Below are positions 1 through 5,270 of a stretch of 6,720 bases of DNA, piece after piece (the first letter of the stretch is position 1; each line of letters starts with the position of its first letter). The notes beneath the pieces were generated by a model. The model was not told where the DNA came from, did no database searches, and saw only the letters and a list, made by a program, of their open reading frames with translations. Source of the DNA: Idiomarina sp. UBA6142 (GTDB taxonomy: Bacteria; Pseudomonadota; Gammaproteobacteria; Enterobacterales; Alteromonadaceae); assembly GCA_002423905.1 (NCBI GenBank), contig DIVC01000027.1:1-6720 (forward strand). Direction: 5' to 3'. The position numbers were made by a program, and so were the translations under genes.

Positions 1-45
1 TTACTGTTTTTTTGCCGACTGCTGATTTAATCGACAAATAGCAAT

Positions 46-73
46 AAAAAGGCCTGCATAGAGCAGGCCTTTT
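46..73 (-). terminator. Rho-independent terminator of the S8 protease gene (possibly bidirectional)
   Basis: A perfect 7-bp GC-rich stem (GGCCTGC at 51-57, GCAGGCC at 63-69) encloses a 5-nt loop. A's at 46-50 and T's at 70-73 flank it and can extend the stem by four A-T pairs. Read leftward it lies 22 bp past the protease stop codon and ends in a U-run (TTTTTATT), as expected of an intrinsic terminator. The T-run on the other side could also stop rightward transcription entering from outside the window. Confidence 0.85.
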
Positions 74-95
74 CACAGCGATTGTTTAAAAGTGG

Positions 96-1700
96 TTATT
101 TTTTACCGCCTTTGCCACCACCTTTACCGCCACCACCGGTATCACCGCCAGTGTCGCCGCCACCGGTATCACCACCACCGCCAGCACAACTATTGGCATT
201 TAAGTAGTCAACCGCAGCTTTTGCTTGAACCAAGCCAAAACCATAGGCCGCATCACGACCGACAGCACCAAGATCTTTAGCACTTGCATTCAATGCTGCA
301 CGAATCTGATCATTGCTACAGTTGGTGTGATAGCTCCATACCAACGCAGCCACACCGGCAACGTGAGGCGTTGCCATAGAAGTACCGTCAAAGAAGGCCC
401 AGTCGCTGGCCGTGACTCCCACCGTTGCATTACTGCCTAACTGCGCCAGCAAAGCCTGACCATCAGCTTGTGAAATACCAATAGCTGGGATACTTGATGC
501 ATAAGTGCCCAAGGTCCCCAAAAGCGGACCCGCTTCATTGTTATAAACCACTGCCGCAGAACCACCGCCGTTTTCACAGGCTTTGACTTTTTCTTCAAAC
601 GATACCGTGCCGCGTTCAATCAAACAGACGTTATTGCTGACACCGCTGCACGTTGATGTTCCGAGACCACAATTAATTAAGGCACCAGACGCAGAGCTTT
701 TTGCTGAGCCCTCCATTGCGTTAGCATCAAATGCCACACCAGCAACGCTCAAATCTACACGCTCACCGGTGCCACGCGGAACACTTGACAACACCGCGAC
801 ACCTGGACCAGCTAATTCAACTTGTGACGTTTGTTGTGAGAACGCCGCAATCACTTCATTCTCATCTACTGCACCTACCGATACCACAGCAGGATAAGAC
901 GCCGGATAAGAGTGACGAGTGTTACCACCGTTACCGGCAGCGGCAATGCTCAGTACACCAGCACTATTTAAGCGGGCAAAGGCCTGCTCTTCGGTACGCA
1001 CTGAGCGACTACCACCTAAACTCATGTTAATAACTTGCGCGCCTTCAGCCGCACACTCGTCGGCCGCTGCAATCAGCGATGACGAATAACCCCAACCGCT
1101 GGCAGTAAATACCTTAACAATGTGCAAGCCCACCTTGTTATTGGGTAGTACGCCAACCACACCGGTATTATTGGCTAGTGCCGCAATAGTGCCGGCGACA
1201 TGAGTACCGTGCCCATTTTCATCGGTAAACCAATTACCCGTGCCGCTATTAAACCGGCCACTTACACCTGTGCTCTGCAAATCCGGGTGACCAAGGTCAT
1301 AGCCCGAATCGATAATACATACCTTGCGAGTTGATGCCGCCGAATCACTCAACAAATTGGCCTGTACTTGGACAATACCGTATGGCAATCCTGGCTCGTA
1401 TTGCGTGCTAAACAACTGACGCTTAGCATCCTCTTCTACCAACACCACATTGGGATTATTACGCAAGCCCAGTAATGCAGCGGCTGGAACGCTCACCGCC
1501 ATAGCATTGTCATTGTCTAGATCAAGGTGTTTTTCACCGCCGATGCGACCAACTGCTTGCTCGACTTGAGCTTTACTACCTGGTTTAAACTGAACGATGA
1601 CGCGTTCTTTATCTGCTGGGGCTGCTTGCACTGCCACCGAGACCGCGATAGCGAGCGCTGCCAGAGTTAATACGGCACCTTTTACAGGGTAATTGGACAT
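96..1700 (-). CDS. Secreted subtilisin-family (S8) serine protease with I9 propeptide, PA insert and Gly/Lys-rich tail
   Basis: A 534-residue extracellular endopeptidase precursor. Residues 1-26 form a signal peptide (Lys7, then a hydrophobic core, cleavage likely after VQA). Residues about 32-96 resemble the inhibitor I9 propeptide (RVIVQFKPGS start). The catalytic triad is visible: Asp131 in IIDSGYDLGHPD, His164 in NGHGTHVAGT and Ser441 in DGTSMATPHVAG; Asn257 in AAAGNGGN is the expected oxyanion residue. Residues about 318-430, between the oxyanion region and Ser441, look like a PA (protease-associated) domain with cysteines 344, 351, 359 and 375. After Cys505 the chain ends in a Gly/Asp/Thr then Gly/Lys tail (507-534) with no membrane anchor. 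The frame is open to an earlier ATG at 1799, but that would place 33 polar residues before the signal peptide; the ATG at 1700 has a good ribosome site. The fold and activity are secure; the substrate is unknown. Confidence 0.95.
   Translation of the reverse strand: MSNYPVKGAVLTLAALAIAVSVAVQAAPADKERVIVQFKPGSKAQVEQAVGRIGGEKHLDLDNDNAMAVSVPAAALLGLRNNPNVVLVEEDAKRQLFSTQYEPGLPYGIVQVQANLLSDSAASTRKVCIIDSGYDLGHPDLQSTGVSGRFNSGTGNWFTDENGHGTHVAGTIAALANNTGVVGVLPNNKVGLHIVKVFTASGWGYSSSLIAAADECAAEGAQVINMSLGGSRSVRTEEQAFARLNSAGVLSIAAAGNGGNTRHSYPASYPAVVSVGAVDENEVIAAFSQQTSQVELAGPGVAVLSSVPRGTGERVDLSVAGVAFDANAMEGSAKSSASGALINCGLGTSTCSGVSNNVCLIERGTVSFEEKVKACENGGGSAAVVYNNEAGPLLGTLGTYASSIPAIGISQADGQALLAQLGSNATVGVTASDWAFFDGTSMATPHVAGVAALVWSYHTNCSNDQIRAALNASAKDLGAVGRDAAYGFGLVQAKAAVDYLNANSCAGGGGDTGGGDTGGDTGGGGKGGGKGGKK
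133..173. repeat. Short direct repeats encoding the Gly-Asp-Thr tail of the protease
   Basis: The 14-bp word CCACCGGTATCACC occurs at 133-146 and again at 160-173. The 27-bp offset is exactly nine codons, so the reading frame is kept. On the coding strand the words encode Gly-Asp-Thr-Gly-Gly units (residues about 510-523). The tail therefore looks as if it grew by in-frame duplication or slippage and may vary in length between strains. Confidence 0.75.
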
Positions 1701-1706
1701 AGTTGA

Positions 1707-1712
1707 TTTCCT
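1707..1712 (-). promoter_or_regulatory. Ribosome binding site that fixes the protease start
   Basis: Read leftward, AGGAAA lies 6 nt before the ATG at 1698-1700. It supports that start over the in-frame ATG at 1799 and places the signal peptide at the very N-terminus. Confidence 0.75.
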
Positions 1713-1735
1713 GTGTTGTTTATTATTAGAACGCA

Positions 1736-1757
1736 GTGAGTACCAATTAAATCTCAC
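1736..1757. repeat. Inverted repeat GTGAG-N12-CTCAC upstream of the protease
   Basis: GTGAG at 1736-1740 is mirrored by CTCAC at 1753-1757 around an AT-rich 12-bp centre. It lies 36-57 bp upstream of the protease start codon, so it could be an operator near the transcription start or a leader hairpin. Five-bp arms can occur by chance. Confidence 0.3.
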
Positions 1758-1777
1758 TAACTGAAATATAGTGGTAC

Positions 1778-1799
1778 ATGTTGTTGTGCTCTGCAACAT
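1778..1799. repeat. Inverted repeat ATGTTG-N10-CAACAT in the divergent spacer
   Basis: Perfect 6-bp arms (ATGTTG at 1778-1783, CAACAT at 1794-1799) are separated by 10 bp, so the arms sit about 1.5 helical turns apart centre to centre. The element lies about 80-100 bp upstream of the protease start and about 115 bp upstream of trmA. This layout would suit a dimeric regulator, but no known consensus is recognised. Confidence 0.35.
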
Positions 1800-1913
1800 T
1801 AAATAACATTGTTTATATGATTTTAATTATTAAATTCCATACTCGCTTGCAATGGTGGACATTCCGGCTGAAGACACTACAATTCGGACACATTTATCAT
1901 TCCATGAGTTGGT

Positions 1914-3020
1914 ATGTCAGCACACACTATTGATCCGGATAATTACCATAACCAACTGGCGCAGAAGGTCGATTCGTTGCAGCATTTGCTGCAGCCATTC
2001 ACGACCATCAGCCCAGAAGTATTTGCGTCGCAACCAGCAAATTATCGAATGCGCGCAGAGTTTCGGATCTGGCACGATGGCGACCGGCTCGATTACGTGA
2101 TGTTTGATGCTGAGACCAAGCAGCGCATTGCACTCGAGCAATTCCCACCAGCGAGCGCACTCATTAATAACCTAATGCCACGCCTGCGCGACCTATTAAT
2201 GGCCAACAAGCACCTGCGCTGGAAACTATTTCAAGTCGAGTTTCTCAGCACCACCACGCAGCAGGCGCTGATCTCACTGATTTACCATCGCCAGCTTGAT
2301 GATAGCTGGCAGCATCAAGCGAAATTACTACGCGAGCAGTTGAGCGACTTTGGCCAGATAGAGATTATTGGTCGTGCGAAGAAACAGAAATTATGCCTTG
2401 AACGTGACTGGGTAATAGAAACCCTCTCCATTCAAGGGCGTGAGTACCATTTTCAGCAAGTTGAGAACAGCTTCACGCAGCCCAATGCTGGGGTGAACAC
2501 CGACATGATTGAATGGGCGCTTAAGCATACCCAGAGCAATCCTTACGATTTACTTGAGCTTTATTGTGGGAATGGTAATTTCAGCTTGCCACTGGCACAA
2601 AATTTTCGCCGTGTGCTCGCCACTGAAATCAGTAAGACGTCGGTCGCTTCGGCACGTTACAACTGCAGTATTAATAGCATTGAAAATGTTACTGTTGTGC
2701 GAATGTCAGCTGAAGATTTTAGCGCCGTACTGCAAGGAGAGAAGGATTCTGTCCGCGCCAAAGAAGCAGGTGTTACTGAGTTTGATTGCCGCACCGTACT
2801 GGTTGATCCGCCGCGTGCCGGGCTTGATGCCGATACCCTGGCGTTGGTGCAACAGTACCCAACAATCATCTATATTTCCTGCAATCCGCTGACGCTGGTA
2901 GATAACCTGAAGCAGCTCGCGAGCACCCACGAAGTTGTTGCCGCGGCACTGTTTGATCAGTTCCCGTACACGCATCATATGGAAGCAGGTGTGGTGTTGC
3001 AGTGTAGGACTAAAGAGTAA
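1914..3020 (+). CDS. trmA: tRNA (uracil-5-)-methyltransferase TrmA
   Basis: A cytoplasmic SAM-dependent enzyme that methylates U54 in the T-loop of tRNAs to m5U (ribothymidine). At 368 residues it matches the E. coli protein (366) and aligns with it throughout from memory, for example YRMRAEFRIWHDGD at 44-57 and RQVENSFTQPN-like sequence at 181-191. The SAM-binding motif I is LELYCGNGNFSL (214-225); DPPRAGLD is at 298-305. The catalytic nucleophile is Cys323 in YISCNP and the general base is Glu357 in YTHHMEAG. It lacks the TRAM domain and Fe-S cysteine cluster of RlmD-type relatives, which favours TrmA. The ATG at 1914 has only a weak upstream GAG (1906-1908), but its N-terminus matches the family. 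The last few codons run into a tandem heptamer repeat. It is a single-gene unit that converges on the merC-like gene. Confidence 0.96.
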   Translation: MSAHTIDPDNYHNQLAQKVDSLQHLLQPFTTISPEVFASQPANYRMRAEFRIWHDGDRLDYVMFDAETKQRIALEQFPPASALINNLMPRLRDLLMANKHLRWKLFQVEFLSTTTQQALISLIYHRQLDDSWQHQAKLLREQLSDFGQIEIIGRAKKQKLCLERDWVIETLSIQGREYHFQQVENSFTQPNAGVNTDMIEWALKHTQSNPYDLLELYCGNGNFSLPLAQNFRRVLATEISKTSVASARYNCSINSIENVTVVRMSAEDFSAVLQGEKDSVRAKEAGVTEFDCRTVLVDPPRAGLDADTLALVQQYPTIIYISCNPLTLVDNLKQLASTHEVVAAALFDQFPYTHHMEAGVVLQCRTKE

Positions 3021-3035
3021 GGAGTAAGGACTAAC
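3008..3035. repeat. Four tandem heptamers across the trmA stop codon
   Basis: Four 7-bp units follow one another without gaps: GACTAAA, GAGTAAG, GAGTAAG, GACTAAC (consensus GASTAAR). The second unit supplies the trmA stop codon at 3018-3020. Because 7 is not a multiple of 3, the TAA in successive units falls in successive frames. The array occupies most of the 40-bp gap between trmA and the convergent merC-like gene. No clear hairpin terminator is seen in that gap. Confidence 0.75.
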
Positions 3036-3060
3036 TCGAAAACTGAGGGTGTTAACGGTA

Positions 3061-3507
3061 TTATGCAGCGCGGTTGACTGATGATGAGTTGGTAGCATCA
3101 CTCACTTTGTTCACTTTAGCCACCAATACCGGGGCTAAACGACAGCGGCTTGCTGATAAACGCAGGTTAACCCAGTGTGCTATGACAATCAGTGCAGCAC
3201 CCACCAAAATCAGCCATGGTTCCATGCTGGCACCGAGTGCATCTTTAAACCAATATAAAGTGCCTCCAGCAATCAATAAACCCACCGGATACACTTGGTG
3301 ATGACGCCGCACACCTTGGCTCAATGCAATAGCACCGACTAACAAGCTAGCGCCTAAAATAGTGCGTTCTAAAATAGTCGCGCCAATAAAACCCAAACCA
3401 ATGACCGACAGCATCGGAAGGATCACAGGCAATAGCAAGCAGTGCAACGCACACAAGGTGGTTACCCAAATACCTGCTTTATCTAATGATTGCTGTGGAA
3501 CGGACAT
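3061..3507 (-). CDS. MerC-family inner-membrane protein, probably zinc-regulated
   Basis: A 148-residue integral membrane protein with four predicted helices, at about 12-33, 38-62, 73-88 and 96-114. The cysteine/histidine motif CALHC (19-23) lies in the first helix, and the tail after helix four carries His111, Asn114 and Cys122. Length, helix count and the N-terminal Cys-His-Cys pattern fit the MerC family, known from mercury-resistance operons as a Hg(II) uptake protein. No merR, merT, merP or merA lies nearby. Instead the gene has its own promoter overlapped by a Zur-type operator, so a role in zinc (or other divalent metal) handling under zinc starvation is inferred. It follows epmA on the same strand after 93 bp with no obvious terminator, so some read-through is possible. 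The ATG at 3507 has an AAAGG ribosome site. Family assignment is good; transported ion is unproven. Confidence 0.8.
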   Translation of the reverse strand: MSVPQQSLDKAGIWVTTLCALHCLLLPVILPMLSVIGLGFIGATILERTILGASLLVGAIALSQGVRRHHQVYPVGLLIAGGTLYWFKDALGASMEPWLILVGAALIVIAHWVNLRLSASRCRLAPVLVAKVNKVSDATNSSSVNRAA

Positions 3508-3515
3508 GGCGCATG

Positions 3516-3521
3516 CCTTTG
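3516..3521 (-). promoter_or_regulatory. Ribosome binding site of the merC-like gene
   Basis: Read leftward, CAAAGG lies 8 nt before the ATG at 3505-3507. It supports that start; a second ATG at 3512-3514 is in another frame. Confidence 0.55.
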
Positions 3522-3532
3522 CTAACGACTAT

Positions 3533-3553
3533 TGGTGTTATATTATAACATCA
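3533..3553. promoter_or_regulatory. Zur-box operator in front of the merC-like gene
   Basis: The core TGTTATATTATAACA (3536-3550) is a perfect palindrome with a single central base, two 7-bp arms. Two further outer pairs match (3534/3552 and 3533/3553) with one mismatch between them, giving a 21-bp operator. The core equals the gammaproteobacterial Zur consensus TGTTATANTATAACA as I recall it from znuABC promoters. It covers the -10 hexamer of the leftward promoter, so zinc-loaded Zur would block RNA polymerase. Fur boxes (GATAAT-type repeats) do not fit. Confidence 0.82.
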
Positions 3554-3568
3554 CGTTTTAGCGTGCAA
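3542..3568 (-). promoter_or_regulatory. Sigma-70 promoter of the merC-like gene
   Basis: Read leftward, TTGCAC (3563-3568) is the -35 and a perfect TATAAT (3542-3547) is the -10. The spacer is 15 bp, shorter than the usual 17, which may make the promoter weak. The -10 lies wholly inside the Zur palindrome. The expected transcript starts near 3535, about 30 nt before the ATG. Confidence 0.6.
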
Positions 3569-3600
3569 GTACCTTTTTAAGCGGTGATTAAAAACATGCG

Positions 3601-4575
3601 TTAAGCGCGATCGATGGCGAACGGAAGTACCTGCTGAATATGCTGTTTATGACAGCGCAACATCACCAGCCGGTCAAAGCCCACAGCAACCCCTGAGCAA
3701 TCAGGTAAACCATGGTCCAAAGCTGCAATTAAGCGCGGATCACTGATGGCATGTGGTCGCTGTAACTGACGACGCTGCTGCTGATCGGCTAAAAATCGCT
3801 GTTGCTGGAGCTTGGCATCGGTCAACTCATGGTATCCGTTCGCCAACTCCAAACCACGATAAAACAACTCAAAGCGCTCGGCTACGCGATCATCATCTGG
3901 CGCGAGCTGCGCTAACGCTGCCTGACTGGCGGGATAATGGGTAATAAAGGTCGGGATTGATGGGTCAAGCGCAGGCTCAATCACACTAGCCATAGCCAAT
4001 TGTTGCAGGGTATCCCGGTCTGATTCACGCTGGGCCAGCTCGGCGAGTGGTGGATAGTCCTGCAATGCCCGTTGCAATGTGCTATGGCTATCAGCCGCTA
4101 ATGGATCAAGGTGGAGATAACGCTCAAAGGCCTGTTGGTAAGTCAGATAACATGCGGCCGGTGCACCCAGTAAGAGCTGCAACAGTTGTTCCAGCTCGTG
4201 CATCAGTTGGGCCGCGCTGAAACCCACGCGATACCACTCTAATAGGGTGAATTCAGGGTTATGTCGGGAGCTCTGCTCGTCATCACGAAATACTTTACTC
4301 AACTGATAAATACAGCCCGAGCCGGCCGCCAGCAGCCTTTTCATTGCATATTCAGGGGAAGTCTGCAGTACCCAACGATGATTATCGCCAGTTAATACCG
4401 TGGTGAGATTACTTAAATGTGGATCAGTGACACCGAAACGCGCCAGCACCGGGGTATCAACTTCGAGCACATTGCGGTCATAAAAAAACTCACGCACCTG
4501 CCGTAACATGGCGGCACGCTGTTGGAGTGTTGCTCTATCAGCCGATGGCTGCCATGCGTCTGACGGTTGCAACAC
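3601..4575 (-). CDS. epmA: EF-P (R)-beta-lysine ligase EpmA (GenX/PoxA/YjeA)
   Basis: Activates (R)-beta-lysine with ATP and transfers it to the epsilon-amino group of Lys34 of EF-P. It is a class II lysyl-tRNA synthetase paralogue that has lost the anticodon-binding domain; at 324 residues it matches E. coli EpmA (325). The catalytic core is visible: TSPEYAMKRLLAAGSG (72-87), motif 2 region YQLSKVFRDDE to NPEFTLLEWY (90-115), ELANGYHEL (243-251) in the substrate pocket, and motif 3 GVAVGFDRLVML (295-306). The start is GTG at 4575, preceded by a GAGGTG ribosome site 5-7 nt away. That site lies in the 14-bp gap after the efp stop, so co-transcription with efp is likely. The N-terminal sequence aligns with the family from the first residues, so the GTG start is preferred. 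Confidence 0.95.
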   Translation of the reverse strand: MLQPSDAWQPSADRATLQQRAAMLRQVREFFYDRNVLEVDTPVLARFGVTDPHLSNLTTVLTGDNHRWVLQTSPEYAMKRLLAAGSGCIYQLSKVFRDDEQSSRHNPEFTLLEWYRVGFSAAQLMHELEQLLQLLLGAPAACYLTYQQAFERYLHLDPLAADSHSTLQRALQDYPPLAELAQRESDRDTLQQLAMASVIEPALDPSIPTFITHYPASQAALAQLAPDDDRVAERFELFYRGLELANGYHELTDAKLQQQRFLADQQQRRQLQRPHAISDPRLIAALDHGLPDCSGVAVGFDRLVMLRCHKQHIQQVLPFAIDRA

Positions 4576-4580
4576 CCCAA

Positions 4581-4586
4581 CACCTC
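4581..4586 (-). promoter_or_regulatory. Ribosome binding site supporting the GTG start of epmA
   Basis: Read leftward, GAGGTG lies between the efp stop codon and the epmA GTG at 4573-4575, with 5 nt between (7 from the GAGG core). The close placement suggests that ribosomes finishing efp could restart on epmA. Confidence 0.65.
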
Positions 4587-4589
4587 GTC

Positions 4590-5159
4590 TTACTTTTGTA
4601 CCCGAGACACGTATTCGCCTGAACGGGTATCGACTTTAATCACTTCACCACGTTGCACGAATAAAGGTACTTTCACCACAGCTCCGGTGGTTAGCGTTGC
4701 CGGCTTACCGCCGGTACCGGCGGTATCACCTTTCAAGCCTGGATCAGTTTCAACAATTTCCAACTCAACAAAGTTTGGTGGAGTCACCGCAATTGGGCTG
4801 CCATTCCAAAGGGTTAAGGTACAGACGTTCTGTTCCACTAACCACTTGGTCATGTCACCCACTGCTTTAGCGTCCGCCGCTAATTGCTCAAAGGTGTCGT
4901 TATTCATGAAGTGCCAGAACTCACCATCGCTATATAGGAAGGCTAATTCCACATCGACAACATCGGCACTCTCAACGGTATCACCTGACTTAAAGGTTTT
5001 CTCAACCACTTTGCCACTGATTAACTTACGGATACGAACACGGTTAAAAGCTTGGCCTTTACCCGGCTTGACCATTTCGTTTTCGATGATGGAGCAAGGC
5101 TCTCCGTCCTGCATAATCTTTAAACCGGCCTTGAATTCATTGGTACTGTAGTTCGCCAT
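4590..5159 (-). CDS. efp: Elongation factor P
   Basis: Binds the ribosome between the P and E sites and promotes peptide bond formation at consecutive prolines. The 189-residue length is one above E. coli (188). Three beta-barrel domains are expected: KOW-like (about 1-64), central OB (about 68-127) and C-terminal OB (about 131-188). The modifiable lysine is Lys34 in the loop KPGKGQAF (31-38), the E. coli-type sequence that receives beta-lysine, not the arginine version served by EarP. The C-terminal domain carries [17 protein letters not shown] (144-160) and ends in [11 protein letters not shown]. The ATG at 5159 has a strong GAGGAAG ribosome site (5162-5168). A promoter at 5201-5229 lies upstream, and epmA follows 14 bp downstream. 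The gene diverges from epmB. Confidence 0.98.
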   Translation of the reverse strand: MANYSTNEFKAGLKIMQDGEPCSIIENEMVKPGKGQAFNRVRIRKLISGKVVEKTFKSGDTVESADVVDVELAFLYSDGEFWHFMNNDTFEQLAADAKAVGDMTKWLVEQNVCTLTLWNGSPIAVTPPNFVELEIVETDPGLKGDTAGTGGKPATLTTGAVVKVPLFVQRGEVIKVDTRSGEYVSRVQK

Positions 5160-5200
5160 AGCTTCCTCGTATGCTCACAGATTTAGCGATTTCGCGCGCA

Positions 5201-5229
5201 ATAATAAACCATTCGTAGATATTTTTCAG
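5201..5229 (-). promoter_or_regulatory. Likely sigma-70 promoter of efp-epmA
   Basis: Read leftward, CTGAAA (5224-5229, 4 of 6 to consensus) and TATTAT (5201-5206, 5 of 6) are separated by exactly 17 bp. Transcription would start near 5194 and give a leader of about 35 nt ahead of the efp ATG. Confidence 0.5.
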
Positions 5230-5234
5230 GTAAA

Positions 5235-5248
5235 ATAACTGCAGTTAT
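5235..5248. promoter_or_regulatory. Perfect 14-bp palindrome between efp and epmB
   Basis: ATAACTGCAGTTAT is fully self-complementary with no spacer. It lies just upstream of the -35 of the leftward efp promoter and 22 bp before the epmB start codon. The overlapping TAAAAT (5231-5236) could be an epmB -10, although no good -35 pairs with it. It could be a dimer-binding operator serving both directions; no known regulator consensus is recognised. Confidence 0.45.
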
Positions 5249-5260
5249 GACGCTTTGATG

Positions 5261-5264
5261 AAGG
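5261..5264 (+). promoter_or_regulatory. Ribosome binding site supporting the GTG start of epmB
   Basis: AAGG lies 6 nt before the GTG at 5271. An in-frame TGA at 5259-5261 sits just upstream, so GTG 5271 is the earliest possible start of epmB. Confidence 0.6.
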
Positions 5265-5270
5265 TTTTTT

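Larger units (their letters stand above)
1701..1913. promoter_or_regulatory. Divergent promoter region between the protease gene and trmA
   Basis: This 213-bp spacer separates two divergently transcribed genes and must hold both promoters. It is AT-rich around 1800-1840. A weak rightward candidate for trmA is TTGTTT (1809-1814), 16 bp before TAAATT (1831-1836). For the protease no convincing -35/-10 pair is seen; TATATT read leftward at about 1765-1770 is a possible -10. No small gene is supported here. Two inverted repeats in this region are listed separately. Confidence 0.45.

Noticed and set aside
1..30. Possible tail of a rightward gene ending in TAA at 28-30
   Set aside because: Only nine codons are visible and the sequence is not recognisable, so it cannot be told from noncoding DNA.
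92..280. Rightward His/Arg-rich reading frame
   Set aside because: It is the antisense reading of the Gly-Asp-Thr repeats of the protease tail; no ribosome site and no recognisable domain.
583..1030. Two overlapping rightward frames inside the protease gene
   Set aside because: Both are antisense to the PA and catalytic regions of a well-supported protease and resemble no family.
1701..1799. Extension of the protease to the ATG at 1799 (567 residues)
   Set aside because: It would put 33 polar residues ahead of a clear signal peptide; the ATG at 1700 has AGGAAA 6 nt upstream.
3021..3060. Hairpin terminator between trmA and the merC-like gene
   Set aside because: Only a 3-4 bp stem (CTC/GAG around 3035-3047) without a T-run can be drawn.
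2509..3101. Several frames of 70-131 codons overlapping the trmA 3' half and the merC-like 3' end
   Set aside because: They overlap trmA codons that carry conserved catalytic motifs and have no family similarity.
3061..3568. Mercury-resistance operon or mobile resistance cassette
   Set aside because: No merR, merT, merP or merA, no transposase or terminal repeats, and the operator is Zur-like rather than MerR-like.
4567..5151. Rightward 194-residue frame opposite efp
   Set aside because: It mirrors efp almost end to end; efp is certain, and the antisense product is Ser/Thr-rich low-complexity sequence typical of shadow frames.
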